From Kitasatospora fiedleri (lineage in GTDB: Bacteria; Actinomycetota; Actinomycetes; Streptomycetales; Streptomycetaceae): 64,000 bases of DNA. Shown one piece after another: positions 52,484-61,339 of the stretch (position 1 is the first letter of the stretch; every line of letters starts with the position of its first letter). The stretch spans positions 7,655,001-7,719,000 of the forward strand of contig NZ_OX419519.1 of assembly GCF_948472415.1 (NCBI RefSeq), written 5' to 3'. Position numbers and translations under genes: made by a program. The notes below the pieces were generated by a model, which was not told where the DNA came from, made no database searches, and saw nothing but the letters and a program-made list of their open reading frames with translations.

Positions 52484-53929
52484 GTGCACACCCCCGACCC
52501 GCACCGGCACACCCCCGTCCCGCCCGTCCGGCCGACCCGTCGGGCCGCCGCCCTCGCCCTCGCCGCCGCGACCGCGGCCGTCGGCCTGGTGGTCGCCGCC
52601 CAGGGCGGCGCGGGCGCGGCCGTGCAGGGCAGCCTCGCCGCCGACACCCAGTTCTACAAGGACCCGACCTCGCAGGTCGTCAAGTGGGTCGCCGCCAACC
52701 CCGGGGACTCCCGCACCCAGGTGATCTCCAAGCGGATCGCCAGCCAGCCGCAGGGCATCTGGTTCTCCAACTACCGCCCCGACAGCGTCACCTCCGACGT
52801 CCGCGCGGTCACCTCGGCCGCTGCACAGGCCGGCCAGGTGCCGGTGCTGGTGGCCTACGCGATCCCCAACCGGGACTGCGGCGGCGCCTCCGCCGGCGGC
52901 GCGCCCGACCTGCCCTCGTACGACGCCTGGGTCGGCAAGTTCGCCGCCGGGCTGGGCAGTTCGCGCACCGTGGTGGTGCTGGAGCCCGACTCGATCGCGC
53001 TCACCACCTGCCTGAGCGCCCAGCAGCAGAACGACCGGTTCGCCTCGCTGGCCCGCGCCGTCACCACCCTTCACGCCGCGAACCCGAACGCCAAGGTCTA
53101 CCTCGACGGCGGCCACTCCACCTGGAACTCCGCCGCCGAGCAGGCCAACCGGCTGCGCGGCGCGGGCGTGCTGAACGCGGACGGCTTCTTCACCAACGTC
53201 TCCAACTTCAACACCACCGCCAACGAGAGCTCCTTCGCCCGCAACGTGCTGAACGCCCTCGGCAACCCCGGCAACCTGCACGCCGTCATCGACACCAGCC
53301 GCAACGGCAACGGCCCGGCGGGCAGCGCCTGGTGCGACCCGTCCGGCCGCCGGATCGGCAACTACCCGACCGCCGCGACCAACGACAGCGCCGTCGACGC
53401 CTTCCTGTGGATCAAGCCCCCGGGCGAGGCCGACGGCTGCGCCGCCGCGGCCGGGACGTTCGTCCCCGACATCGCCTACCAGCTGGCGCAGAACGCGCCC
53501 GACCCGAGCACGCCGTCCCAGCCGCCGTCCTCGCAGCCGCCGACGTCCCAGCCGCCCACCTCGCAGCCGCCGACGTCCCAGCCGCCGACCTCGCAGCCGC
53601 CGACCGGGAACGCGGCCTGCTCGATCGCGTACCGGGCCAACTCCTGGGCGGGCGGCTTCACCGCCGACGTGACGGTGAAGAACACCGGCTCCGCCGCGAT
53701 CTCCGGCTGGACGCTCGGCTGGACGTTCCCCGGCGACCAGAAGGTCACCAGCGCCTGGAACGCCAAGGTCACCCAGAGCGGGGCCGCCGTCACCGCCACC
53801 GACCTCGGCTACAACGGCACCCTGGCGGCCGGTGCGTCCACCGCCTTCGGCCTGCAGGCGACGTACGGGTCGAACAACACCACCCCGACCGCCTTCACGC
53901 TGAACGGCGCCGCCTGCACCACCTCCTGA
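52484..53929 (+). CDS. Secreted GH6 family cellulase with C-terminal CBM2
   Basis: This 481-residue exported endoglucanase or cellobiohydrolase starts at GTG 52484 with GGAGGA before it, followed by a long signal peptide with an Arg pair. The GH6 domain (residues 50-345) has QGIWFSNYRPDSV, VVLEPDSIAL with the catalytic-region Asp, YLDGGHSTWNS and AVIDTSRNGNG with the second key Asp. Its modest size suggests an endoglucanase. A Pro/Thr/Ser linker (five SQPPT units) leads to a CBM2 (ACSIAYRANSWAGGFTADVT, WNAKVTQSG) that binds cellulose. The CebR-like box upstream fits cellobiose-induced expression. Confidence 0.95.
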   Translation: MHTPDPHRHTPVPPVRPTRRAAALALAAATAAVGLVVAAQGGAGAAVQGSLAADTQFYKDPTSQVVKWVAANPGDSRTQVISKRIASQPQGIWFSNYRPDSVTSDVRAVTSAAAQAGQVPVLVAYAIPNRDCGGASAGGAPDLPSYDAWVGKFAAGLGSSRTVVVLEPDSIALTTCLSAQQQNDRFASLARAVTTLHAANPNAKVYLDGGHSTWNSAAEQANRLRGAGVLNADGFFTNVSNFNTTANESSFARNVLNALGNPGNLHAVIDTSRNGNGPAGSAWCDPSGRRIGNYPTAATNDSAVDAFLWIKPPGEADGCAAAAGTFVPDIAYQLAQNAPDPSTPSQPPSSQPPTSQPPTSQPPTSQPPTSQPPTGNAACSIAYRANSWAGGFTADVTVKNTGSAAISGWTLGWTFPGDQKVTSAWNAKVTQSGAAVTATDLGYNGTLAAGASTAFGLQATYGSNNTTPTAFTLNGAACTTS

Positions 53930-53942
53930 ACCACCCTCCCCA

Positions 53943-53980
53943 GCCCCGCCGGCCACCCCCCACCCGAGGGCCGGCGGGGC
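53943..53980. terminator. Terminator between GH6 gene and convergent membrane-protein gene
   Basis: GCCCCGCCGGCC and GGCCGGCGGGGC form a perfect 12-bp stem with a 14-nt loop, 13 bases after the cellulase stop. Confidence 0.7.
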
Positions 53981-54001
53981 ACCCTTCCGTTCCGCGCCGG
54001 G

Positions 54002-54386
54002 TCAGGGCCGGAGCTGGACGGCCGTCACCATCACGTAGCCGACCAGCAGTCCGAACAGGCACACCGCGGTGATGTACCGGGGGGTGAACGGCAGCCCGCG
54101 AGCGACGGGTAGAGCAGGACGGCGCCGCCCGCCGCGAGGTCGGCGATGTACAGGCCGTCGGGCGGGACGATGCCGGTGCTGCGGGCGGCCCAGCCGGTGG
54201 CGATCAGGAAGCCCGTCAGCAGGGTGAACCCGGACAGCAGCCCGGACCCGATCGCCCCGAGCGTCGGGTGCGGTTCCGGGAACGGCTCGCCCTCCGGGAC
54301 CTCGGGGCGCAGCCGGTTCGCCACGCGAGCGCGCCCACCGCGAGCACCAGCGCCCCGAGGGCGCCGAGCAACGGAGCAAGGTTCAA
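54002..54386 (-). CDS. Small integral membrane protein; two frameshifts
   Basis: TTG 54386 overlaps the upstream gene's stop (TTGA), and GGAGGAG lies close by. The repaired protein has about 130 residues: NLAPLLGALGALVLAVGALA, a charged loop with RPEVPEGEPFPEPHPT, then LGAIGSGLLSGFTLLTGFLI, LYIADLAAGGAVLLYPS and RYITAVCLFGLLVGYVMVTA. That makes four membrane spans. One base is missing near 54330 and one near 54105. The function is unknown. It is translationally coupled to the Thr-Pro-rich membrane protein upstream. Confidence 0.65.
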
Positions 54387-54967
54387 CGACTCCTCCTGGA
54401 GAACACGAAGTGCTGCCCCGCGAGGGCCGCGAGCACGGCCGGCAGCAGGACGGTGACGAGCAGGACGGTCGCCCAGACCGAGGGTTCGAGCGGGCCCGGC
54501 CCGGCCGGAGTGTCCGGCGGCGGGGCGGCGACCAGGGTCGAGTGGGCACTGCCGGCGGTCGGGACGGGGGCGGGTGCCGGGGGCGGCGGGCTCGCCGCCC
54601 GGGCGACGGCCGTCGGGGCCGGAGCCGCAGTCTGGGACGGAGGGTGGGGAGAGGCGGACGGGGTGCGGAGGGGCGTCGGGTGCGAGGCGGCGGGGGACGG
54701 GGTCGGGGTCGGGGCCGGGAGCGGCGTCGGGTGCGCAGTGGGTGCGGTGGTGGGAACGGGAGTTGGCGACGGGTGTGGTGTGGGGGTGGGGGTCGGCGTC
54801 GGGGTGGGGACGGGCGTCGGGGTGGGGGTGGGCGTGGGTGCCGGGTGGTGGCAGTGCCACGGCCACGGCCAGGGCGGGTGGTGCGGCAGGGGAAGCGAGG
54901 GCAGCGGAGGCAGGGGCGGGAGCGACGGGAGCAGGGGCGGCGGGTACGCGCCCGCGGCATGGTCCAT
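54383..54967 (-). CDS. Pro/Thr-rich repeat protein with C-terminal membrane anchor
   Basis: This 194-residue protein starts at ATG 54967. The N-terminus is Pro/Leu/His/Trp-rich (PPLPPLPSLPLPHHPPWPW). A long run of TPTPTP repeats follows, then an Ala/Pro region. One hydrophobic helix, VWATVLLVTVLLPAVLAALAG, comes before the end RRSR. It resembles an extended, wall-spanning stalk, but there is no clear signal peptide. Its stop overlaps the start of the next membrane gene. Confidence 0.6.
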   Translation of the reverse strand: MDHAAGAYPPPLLPSLPPLPPLPSLPLPHHPPWPWPWHCHHPAPTPTPTPTPVPTPTPTPTPTPHPSPTPVPTTAPTAHPTPLPAPTPTPSPAASHPTPLRTPSASPHPPSQTAAPAPTAVARAASPPPPAPAPVPTAGSAHSTLVAAPPPDTPAGPGPLEPSVWATVLLVTVLLPAVLAALAGQHFVFSRRSR

Positions 54968-55014
54968 TGCCCGATCATCGGACCGTTCCGGTGGTGCGCG
55001 GTAGTCGTTCGGGG

Positions 55015-56369
55015 TCAAACCCCACCGGCCGGTGAACCCTCCCGAGCTGCGGCGGAACGTTCGAACGTGGATCGGTCGCCCGTTCGGTCGGTGGCGGCCG
55101 CGGTCAGGGCCACCGCCGCCGCAGCCAGCACCGGCCAGCCGGTGCCGAGCAGCAGGGCCAGGACCGCCGGGCAGCTCACGGCCGCGGCCAGGCGCGGCGC
55201 GCCGGTCAGGACCCGGACCGCCGAGGCCGTGCAGGTCAGGTAGACGGTGAGGAACAGGGCGGTGGGGACCGCCACCAGCTGAGCGGTGGTCAGCAGGCCC
55301 GAGCCGACCAGGGCGAACAGCGGGACGCCGATGAGCGCGGTCGCGGCCGGTACCGCGAGCGCACCGCGCCGGCCGGCCGCCGCACCGGACGGGAGCAGGG
55401 CGTCCAGCAGGGCGGCGGCGCCGGTCAGGTAGGTGTTGGTGGCAGCCAGGGTCAGGACCAGGGCCGCGCCCGCGGCCAGCAGCGGGCCCCGGTCGCCGAT
55501 CGCGGCGCGCATCAGGTCGGCGAGCGGCACGGAACCGCCCGCGCCCGGGCCGAGCACCGCGACCGTCGCGGCGGCCAGACCCAGGCAGAGCAGCGAGGTG
55601 ACGGCGAAGGCGATCAGCACCACCCGGCGCAGCTGGCGGCGCGGGTCGCGCAGCCGGGTGGTCAGCGAGGCGGCGGCCTCCCAGCCGACGAACGCGAACA
55701 TCAGCGGCGGCGCGGCCTGCGCGACGCCCGTCCAACCGTGCGGCAGGAACGGCGTCCAGTGCGCGGCCCGGGCCGCCGGAGCCGCGCCGATCACCGCGAA
55801 CAGCACCAGCCCCACCAGCGCGGACACCAGCACCAGTTGCAGCCCGGCACCGGTGCGCACCCCCAGCAGCCGCACCGCCAGCACCACCGCCAGCAGCACC
55901 AGCCCCGCCCGGACGGCCGCGCCCCCGTCCGCGCCGACGGCCGCCGCCGCGTAGCTCCCGCCGATCAGGCAGACCACCGGCGCCCCCGCGACCACCCCGC
56001 CAGGAAGCACCACCCGCGGCCCGGCCCGCCCGCGCCCCAGCCCGGCCGCCGTGTACCCGGCCACCCCGCCGGACGACCCCAGCCGGGTGCCCAGCCCGCA
56101 GAACACCGCCGCGATCAGACCGGACAGCGCCAGCAGCCCCAGCCACGCCACCAGCGAGGCCGGGCCGCCGCCCGCGCCGCGAGCCCGGCAGGAGCAGCAG
56201 GCTGGCCCGAGCAGCGCACCGATGTACAGCGCGGACGCCCCGGCGGTGGACAGGAAGGCGGCCGGGCGGGAGGAGCCCCGGCGGGAAGCCCGGGAAGCCC
56301 GGGAGGCTTGGGAGGCTCGGGAGGTGAGGAGGCGGGGCGGGGACGGGTCGCGGACGGGGTGTCGGTCAT
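55015..56369 (-). CDS. APC family amino acid permease; several frameshifts near the N-terminus
   Basis: The start is ATG 56369 (MTDTPSATRPRPASS). After a Pro-rich leader the first membrane segments read AAFLSTAGASALYIGALLGP and SLVAWLGLLALSGLIAAVFC. At least three single-base losses between about 56165 and 56265 disturb this part. From 56150 on the frame is clean, with about twelve hydrophobic segments (VLIAFAVTSLLCLGLAAATV, TNTYLTGAAALLDALLP). The pattern is that of APC-superfamily amino acid or polyamine transporters. The substrate is unknown. It is divergent from an Lrp/AsnC regulator, which commonly controls such a neighbour. Confidence 0.8.
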
Positions 56370-56497
56370 GCCCTGATCCTGGCCCCGATCGCGCGGCACC
56401 CGCTGGCGAAATCCGCGCCGTGACGGGGCCCGGACGGCACGTCCTGCCGCGTAGCGGTCGTTTCGCGGCACCGCGTGCCGGGGCTAGGGTGCGGGGC

Positions 56498-56986
56498 ATG
56501 TCGAGTCCGCAGTACGACCGCATCGACCGCGCCATCCTGGCCCACCTCCAGCGCCACGGCCGGACGCCCAACGTCGACCTCGCCGAGGCCGTCCGGCTCT
56601 CGCCCTCCTCCGCCCTGCGCCGGACGAAGGCGCTGGAGGCGGACGGGTGATCGCCGGGTACCGGGCCGAACTCGACCGGGAGCGGGTCGGGTTGGGGCTG
56701 ACGGTGTTCGTGGCGCTGCGGGTGGAGCAGCACTCGCGGAGACCTCCCGGCACATCGAGGAGGCGCTGTGCGCGATCCCGGCGGTGGTCGCCTGCCACGT
56801 GGTGTCGGGCGAGGCGGACTTCCTGGTGGAGATCGCCGTCCGGACCTGGCCACCTACGAGCAGGTGCTGCTGGACGAGATCCTCGCGGTCGGCCCGGTCC
56901 GCGACGCCCGCTCCACCTTCGCCATCCGCACCGTCCGGTCCCGGGGGCCGCTGCCGCTCGACCACTGGCCGCCCCGACGGGGGTAG
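56498..56986 (+). CDS. Lrp/AsnC family regulator; three frameshifts
   Basis: ATG 56498 begins MSSPQYDRIDRAILAHLQRH with the winged helix-turn-helix VDLAEAVRLSPSSALRRTKA. Single-base losses near 56647, 56735 and 56848 break the frame. Across the breaks the family sequence continues: VIAGYRAELDRERVGLGLTV, HIEEALCAIPAVVACHVVSG, ADFLVEIAVR and YEQVLLDEILAVGPVRDARS, ending DHWPPRRG. The repaired length is about 163, normal for the family. It probably senses an amino acid and controls the divergent permease. Confidence 0.82.
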
Positions 56987-57113
56987 GACGGGGCGGGTGC
57001 CCGGGCTACCGGTGGGTAGGGAAGACTGGGCCGGGGCGGTGAGCGCCGCCGTCCCGCCGCTCCGCCGTCCTGTCGTTCCGTCGTCGCGTCCGTCCCGCAC
57101 CGGAGGTGCCACC

Positions 57114-57649
57114 GTGGCCGAACCCCTGATCGCCGCCGTCGGCGGACTGCACCCGCAGGTCGACCCCGACGCGTTCGTCGCGCCCGGGGCGGTGGTGGTC
57201 GGGGCGGTGACCGTCGCCGCCGGGGCCAGCGTCTGGTACGGGGCGGTGCTGCGCGGGGACGCCGAGCGGATCAGCGTCGGCGCGCTGACCAACATCCAGG
57301 ACAACTGCACCGTCCACGCCGACCCGTCCTTCCCCGCCGTCCTCGGGGAGCGGGTCTCGGTCGGCCACAACGCCGTCCTGCACGGCTGCACGGTCGAGGA
57401 CGACGTGCTGATCGGATGAGCGCCACCGTCCTCAACGGCGCCCGGATCGGGGCCGGTTCGCTGGTCGCGGCCGGCGCGGTCGTCCCGCAGGGCATGCAGG
57501 TGCCGCCCGGGTCGCTGGTCGCCGGCGTCCCCGCGAAGGTCAAGCGCGAGCTCACCGAGGAGGAACGGGCCGGCATCCGGGCCAACGGCGAGGGCTACCA
57601 GCTGCTGGCCGCCGCCCACGCCCGGGACGTCCCCGGGGCGGACCGCTGA
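57114..57649 (+). CDS. Gamma-carbonic anhydrase family protein (left-handed beta-helix); one frameshift
   Basis: About 178 residues when repaired. GTG 57114 follows GGAGGTG. The hexapeptide-repeat beta-helix is evident: VAPGAVVVGAVTVAAGASVW, YGAVLRGDAERISVGALTNI, QDNCTVHADP. The zinc-ligand histidines are in TVHADP and SVGHNAVLHGC. One C is missing near 57415, where LIGMSATVLNGARIGAGSLV should read through. The second part ends at 57649. Relatives are often annotated as carbonic anhydrase or acetyltransferase, and activity needs proof. Confidence 0.86.
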
Positions 57650-57688
57650 GGCCCGGCCGCCCTCGGACCGGTTCCGAGCGGCGGCGGC

Positions 57689-58300
57689 TCAGGAGACGAA
57701 GCCGACGACGCCGAAGCCCGGGCGCCCCTCCACCTGGCGCAGCCAGCCGACGACGTCGGAGACGGCGTCCGCCACGGCGGGCTCCAGCGGCGGGGCGTGG
57801 CCGTCCCGCTCGGTCTGCTCGAACTGCTCCAGCGCGGCCAGGCACTGCTTGTGCGTCCACTCGCCGCAGCGCGGCAGGTCGTCCGAGGGGATTCCGCTCG
57901 GCAGGCCCCCGTAGTAGCCGAACTCGGCCACCGAGACCGCCGTGATCCGCAGCGCCCGCAGCCCCTCGTCCACCATCTCCAGCCAGGAGCCGCGGAACGG
58001 CGAGAAGCTGGAGTTGTCCAGGAAGCTGCCGGTCAGCTCGCACAGGCGCTTGTAGGCGTAGCCGTACTGGAAGACGTACGGGGAGTCCGCCGGGTAGGGG
58101 CCGCCGTGCACCACCGCGTGCAGCGCCTCCGCGGCGGTCGGCGCGCCCTCCGCTATCTCGTCGGAGAACCAGTCGTCGTCCGCGGCGAGGCGGGCGCCGA
58201 AGCGCTCGCCGACGACCCGGAGCACCTGCTCGTCGCCGGAGCCGACCAGGCCGCGCACGGCGGCGGTGTCGATCAGGAAGGGGCTCAGGGAGGAACTCAT
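57689..58300 (-). CDS. Conserved hypothetical protein (DUF7691-like)
   Basis: This 203-residue soluble protein starts at ATG 58300 (MSSSLSPFLIDTAAVRGLVG). Conserved-looking pieces are DDDWFSDEIAEGAPTAAEAL, FLDNSSFSPFRGSWLE and GFGVVGFVS. From memory it matches an actinomycete family labelled DUF7691, with no known function. No signal peptide or membrane span is seen. It is separate from its neighbours. Confidence 0.7.
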   Translation of the reverse strand: MSSSLSPFLIDTAAVRGLVGSGDEQVLRVVGERFGARLAADDDWFSDEIAEGAPTAAEALHAVVHGGPYPADSPYVFQYGYAYKRLCELTGSFLDNSSFSPFRGSWLEMVDEGLRALRITAVSVAEFGYYGGLPSGIPSDDLPRCGEWTHKQCLAALEQFEQTERDGHAPPLEPAVADAVSDVVGWLRQVEGRPGFGVVGFVS

Positions 58301-58354
58301 GTGATCACCCTAGGTGCCGTGACCGACAGTCAGCTCGGGCGTCCGGCAGTCACA

Positions 58355-58410
58355 GCAGGCCACGTCAGGGCTCGTCAGGGCTCGTCAGGCCACGTCCGGG
58401 CTCGTCAGGG
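58355..58410. repeat. Short tandem repeats (GGCTCGTCAG)
   Basis: The phrases CACGTCAGGGCTCGTCAGG and GGCTCGTCAGG recur four times just behind the exonuclease gene. They are simple slippage-type repeats with no visible function. Confidence 0.6.
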
Positions 58411-58982
58411 CGCGGCGGCCGAGGGCCAGTGGCCGGAGCGGGCCAGGGCGAGGACGAGGGCGGCGATGTTCCAGGCGTCGTCCGCGCCGCTGTGGTGGCG
58501 GCCCTCCAGCGGGAGGCCGGCCAGCTCCAGGGCCTGCGCCATGCCCGGCGTCGGCGCAGGCCGCGGGCGTCCGTGAAGACCGCCTTGGCGTTGGTGTGCC
58601 GGTGGCCGAACGGGTACGCGGTGCCCGTGGCCCGGCACTGGCGGGTGAACTGCCGCTGGTCGTAGTCGCCCCAGCTGGCCCAGGGCCGCTCGCCGGCCCG
58701 GTGCTCGGTGGCCAGCAGGCGGCAGGCGGCGGAGAACGGCAGACCGGTGTCCACCTCGGGCCCGGTCAGGCCGGTCAGTTCGGTGCAGAAGGCGCTGACG
58801 GTCGAACGCCGGGGGCGGACCAGGACGCGGTGCCGGCCGACCCGCTCCAGGGAGTCGAGGTCCACCACCGTCAGCCCGATCTCGATGATCTCGCTGACCT
58901 GGCCGGGCGGCGGCTGTCCGTCCCAGCAGGTGGCCTCGATGTCGACCACGTTCAACAGCCCCCGCGGCAGCCCGTGTTCCAT
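58405..58982 (-). CDS. DEDDh 3'-5' exonuclease (KapD/ERI-1-like); one frameshift
   Basis: About 192 residues when repaired. ATG 58982 begins MEHGLPRGLLNVVDIEATCW with the DxE metal site. The second and third motifs are WASWGDYDQRQF and HHSGADDAWNIAAL, which gives the DEDDh His and Asp. One G is missing near 58551, between TDARGLR and TPGMAQALELAG. The fold matches the exonuclease family often named inhibitor-of-sporulation KapD-like. The target (RNA or DNA ends) is unknown. Confidence 0.84.
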
Positions 58983-59379
58983 GGGGGGATCATGGGCGGA
59001 GCCCGCCGCGCCGGTCAATCGGATATCGCCGACACCTGCAGGCGTCGCACCACCGGCGTCAGCAGCGCCGTGCACCACGGCCCCGCGTTCGCTCCACCAT
59101 CGGCGCCTTCGGCCCCAGCCGACCCTCGTCGGCGTCGCCGGCGGGTTCGGCGGCACCCGCTCCGGCTTCACCCGGCCCAGCCGGAACGCGGAAGTCTCCT
59201 CCACTCGCTCCAGCGCCCTGCCCCGGCTTCGGTGACCTGGCCGCGGGAGCCTCGTTGGAACGATCATGATGTTGACCCATGACCCGCACCGCGGCCCGTC
59301 CGAGGGCGCTCCCGCGCGGGGCGCACTCCCACCAGTGACAGCTGGAGGCGTCGGCACCGGGCAGGAAGGGCTGGAGCGC
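58983..59379. other. About 400 bp without a supported gene
   Basis: G/C-rich sequence lies between the divergent exonuclease and HD-domain genes. An in-frame ATG at 59266 could extend the HD protein by 38 residues, but that segment (PHRGPSEGAPARGALPP) looks non-conserved. No clear promoter was found. Confidence 0.35.
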
Positions 59380-60081
59380 ATGATCGCGCTCCCCGCCGCC
59401 GCCACCTTGGGCACCGACCACCACATCGACGGTGCCCGGACCCTCGCCCGGCTCGGCGCGGACCGCGTCTACATGATGGGCGACAACCCGGCGCTGCCCC
59501 CGATGCCCGCCAGGCCCACCCTGGCGGACTTCTTCCGCCTGCGGCTCGCGCAGGACCCTTTCACCGCCCTGCACCTGATCCACAGCGCCCGCCGCGCCCG
59601 CGCCCTCGACCTCGGCGACGCGGTGGTCACCGCCTGCCTGCTGCACGACATTGCCGTCGGCGGCCTGCTGCGCAGCCACCACGGGCACTGGGGCGCCCAG
59701 CTGGTCGCCCCCTACGTCAGCGAGGAGGTCGCCTGGGCGATCCGCCAGCACGAGGTCTTCCGCTTCTTCCCCGACCCCGCGGTGGGCTACGACTACCCGC
59801 AGGCCTACGACGCGTTCTTCGGCGCCGACTACCGTCCGCCCGAGCACGTGCGGCATGCCTACCGGCAGGCCCGTTCCCACCGCTGGTACATGACGGCGCG
59901 TCTGGTCACCCTCAACGACCTCTACACCTTCGACTTCGACCCGGACGAGGCGATCGACATCAGCGAGTTCGAGGACGAGCTCGGCCGCTGCTTCCGGCAG
60001 CCCCGCGAAGGGCTGGGGTTCGACGACTCGCCCTCGGCACACATGTGGCGCACCATGATCTGGCCCAACAACTTCCTGTAG
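59380..60081 (+). CDS. HD domain-containing protein
   Basis: About 233 residues from ATG 59380, with GGAAGG and GGAG before it. The metal-site segments are LIHSARRA, CLLHDIAVGG, HHGHWGAQLVAPYVS and IRQHEVFRFF. The order His, His-Asp, His, His resembles PhnZ-like HD proteins, which are mixed-valent di-iron oxygenases, more than phosphohydrolases. In particular APYVSEEVAWAIRQHE matches their pattern of a paired helix with a second His. The C-terminal part contains RWYMTARLVTLNDLYTFDFD. The substrate is not known, and the PhnZ link is tentative. Confidence 0.72.
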   Translation: MIALPAAATLGTDHHIDGARTLARLGADRVYMMGDNPALPPMPARPTLADFFRLRLAQDPFTALHLIHSARRARALDLGDAVVTACLLHDIAVGGLLRSHHGHWGAQLVAPYVSEEVAWAIRQHEVFRFFPDPAVGYDYPQAYDAFFGADYRPPEHVRHAYRQARSHRWYMTARLVTLNDLYTFDFDPDEAIDISEFEDELGRCFRQPREGLGFDDSPSAHMWRTMIWPNNFL

Positions 60082-60240
60082 CGCGGCTCGGCGGCGCCGC
60101 GGACTCTGGTCGGCCGTGGCGGTCCAAGCCATCCGTGCGCCGGATGGACCGAGGACCGTCAGCCGCGGAGCTGCCTGACACAGCTGCCCGACCACGACGG
60201 AACAAGGCTTAGGGTGGCTGTCGACCGAAGGGGGCGGCGG

Positions 60241-61122
60241 ATGGCCGACGTCAGGGAGCTGATCTGCTATCCCGTGAAGGGGTGCGCGGGCACGTCGACG
60301 AGCGAGGCGGTCCTGACGCCGGCGGGCCTCGCGCACGACCGCAGCTTCATGGTCATCGGCGAGGACGGCACCTACCGCACCCAGCGCCGCCACCCCCGCC
60401 TCGCCCTGGTCCGGCCCGCCGTCAGCCCCGACGGCACCCGGCTCACCCTCGACTCGGCCGACGGTACGGACCGCTTCGGCACGGTGCGCCTCGACGTGAC
60501 GACGACCGCGCCCCGCCGCGACGTCGACCTGTTCGGCGCCGCCTTCCGGGGCATCGACCAGGGCGACGAAGTCGCCGCCTGGCTCTCGGAGTTCCTCGGC
60601 ACCCCCAGCCGCCTGGTTCGGGTGCCGCCCGAGCACGACCGGATCGCCGACGGCCTGACCCCCGGCCCTTCCGGCTACGCGGACAGCAGCGCCGTCCACC
60701 TGCTGTCCCGCGCCTCGCTGGCCCTCCTCGACCGGCGGCTGGCCGAACGGGGCGCCGCGCCCCTGCCGATGAACCGCTTCCGTCCGAACATCGTCGTCGG
60801 CAGCCACGGCCACGACTCCGAGGGCCACGGCGACGACTGGGCGGCCGTCCCGCACGCCGAGGACCGGGCGCGCCGCCTCACCATCGGCGCGGCCGAGTTG
60901 GGCTACGCCAAACTCGCGGTGCGCTGCGCCGTCACCCTGGTGGAACAGGAGACCGGGGCGCGCCGGGGTCCGGAGCCGCTGCGCACCCTCGCGGGCTACC
61001 GGCGGGCCGCGAGCGGCGGCGTGGTGTTCGGGACGAAGTTCTCCGTGCTGACACCGGGAAAGCTGTCGGTCGGCGACGAGGTGGCCGTCCGGGAGTGGGG
61101 CGACCCCGAACGGATTTCCTAG
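60241..61122 (+). CDS. MOSC domain-containing protein
   Basis: This 293-residue protein has an N-terminal beta-barrel (VRELICYPVKGCAGTSTSEA, LAHDRSFMVIGEDGTYRTQR) and a C-terminal MOSC domain (LPMNRFRPNIVVG, RCAVTLVEQETGARRGPEPL, FGTKFSVLTPGKLSVGDEV). Family members bind molybdenum cofactor sulphur or act as amidoxime-reducing enzymes. The cysteine in VRCAVT matches the conserved MOSC Cys. ATG 60241 follows AAGGGGG. It appears monocistronic and ends before a long hairpin. Confidence 0.88.
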   Translation: MADVRELICYPVKGCAGTSTSEAVLTPAGLAHDRSFMVIGEDGTYRTQRRHPRLALVRPAVSPDGTRLTLDSADGTDRFGTVRLDVTTTAPRRDVDLFGAAFRGIDQGDEVAAWLSEFLGTPSRLVRVPPEHDRIADGLTPGPSGYADSSAVHLLSRASLALLDRRLAERGAAPLPMNRFRPNIVVGSHGHDSEGHGDDWAAVPHAEDRARRLTIGAAELGYAKLAVRCAVTLVEQETGARRGPEPLRTLAGYRRAASGGVVFGTKFSVLTPGKLSVGDEVAVREWGDPERIS

Positions 61123-61208
61123 GGCTGTCCTCACACCACCCGCCGTGCGGGCCCGCGTCGAGCTCGCCTCCGCTCGCGTGGAGAACCACGGGGTCTGCGC
61201 GGCTGCCG

Positions 61209-61258
61209 ACAGGAGAACGACGGCCCGCACCACGCGGTGCGGGCCGTCGTTCTCCTGT
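61209..61258. terminator. Long bidirectional terminator hairpin
   Basis: Two perfectly complementary 23-base arms (61209-61231 and 61236-61258) enclose a 4-nt loop. It lies between the MOSC gene and the convergent GH12 gene. Confidence 0.8.
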
Positions 61259-61339
61259 GCACTACCTCGTCCGGACCGGAGGGGACGCCGGGACGGAGCG
61301 CGCTTCAGCCCGCCCTGCCACCCCCTGCTGCGACGGCCT

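Noticed and set aside
55055..55072. AACGTT core within GAACGTTCGAAC as a fifth LacI operator
   Set aside because: It is inside the permease coding region and far from the glycan locus.
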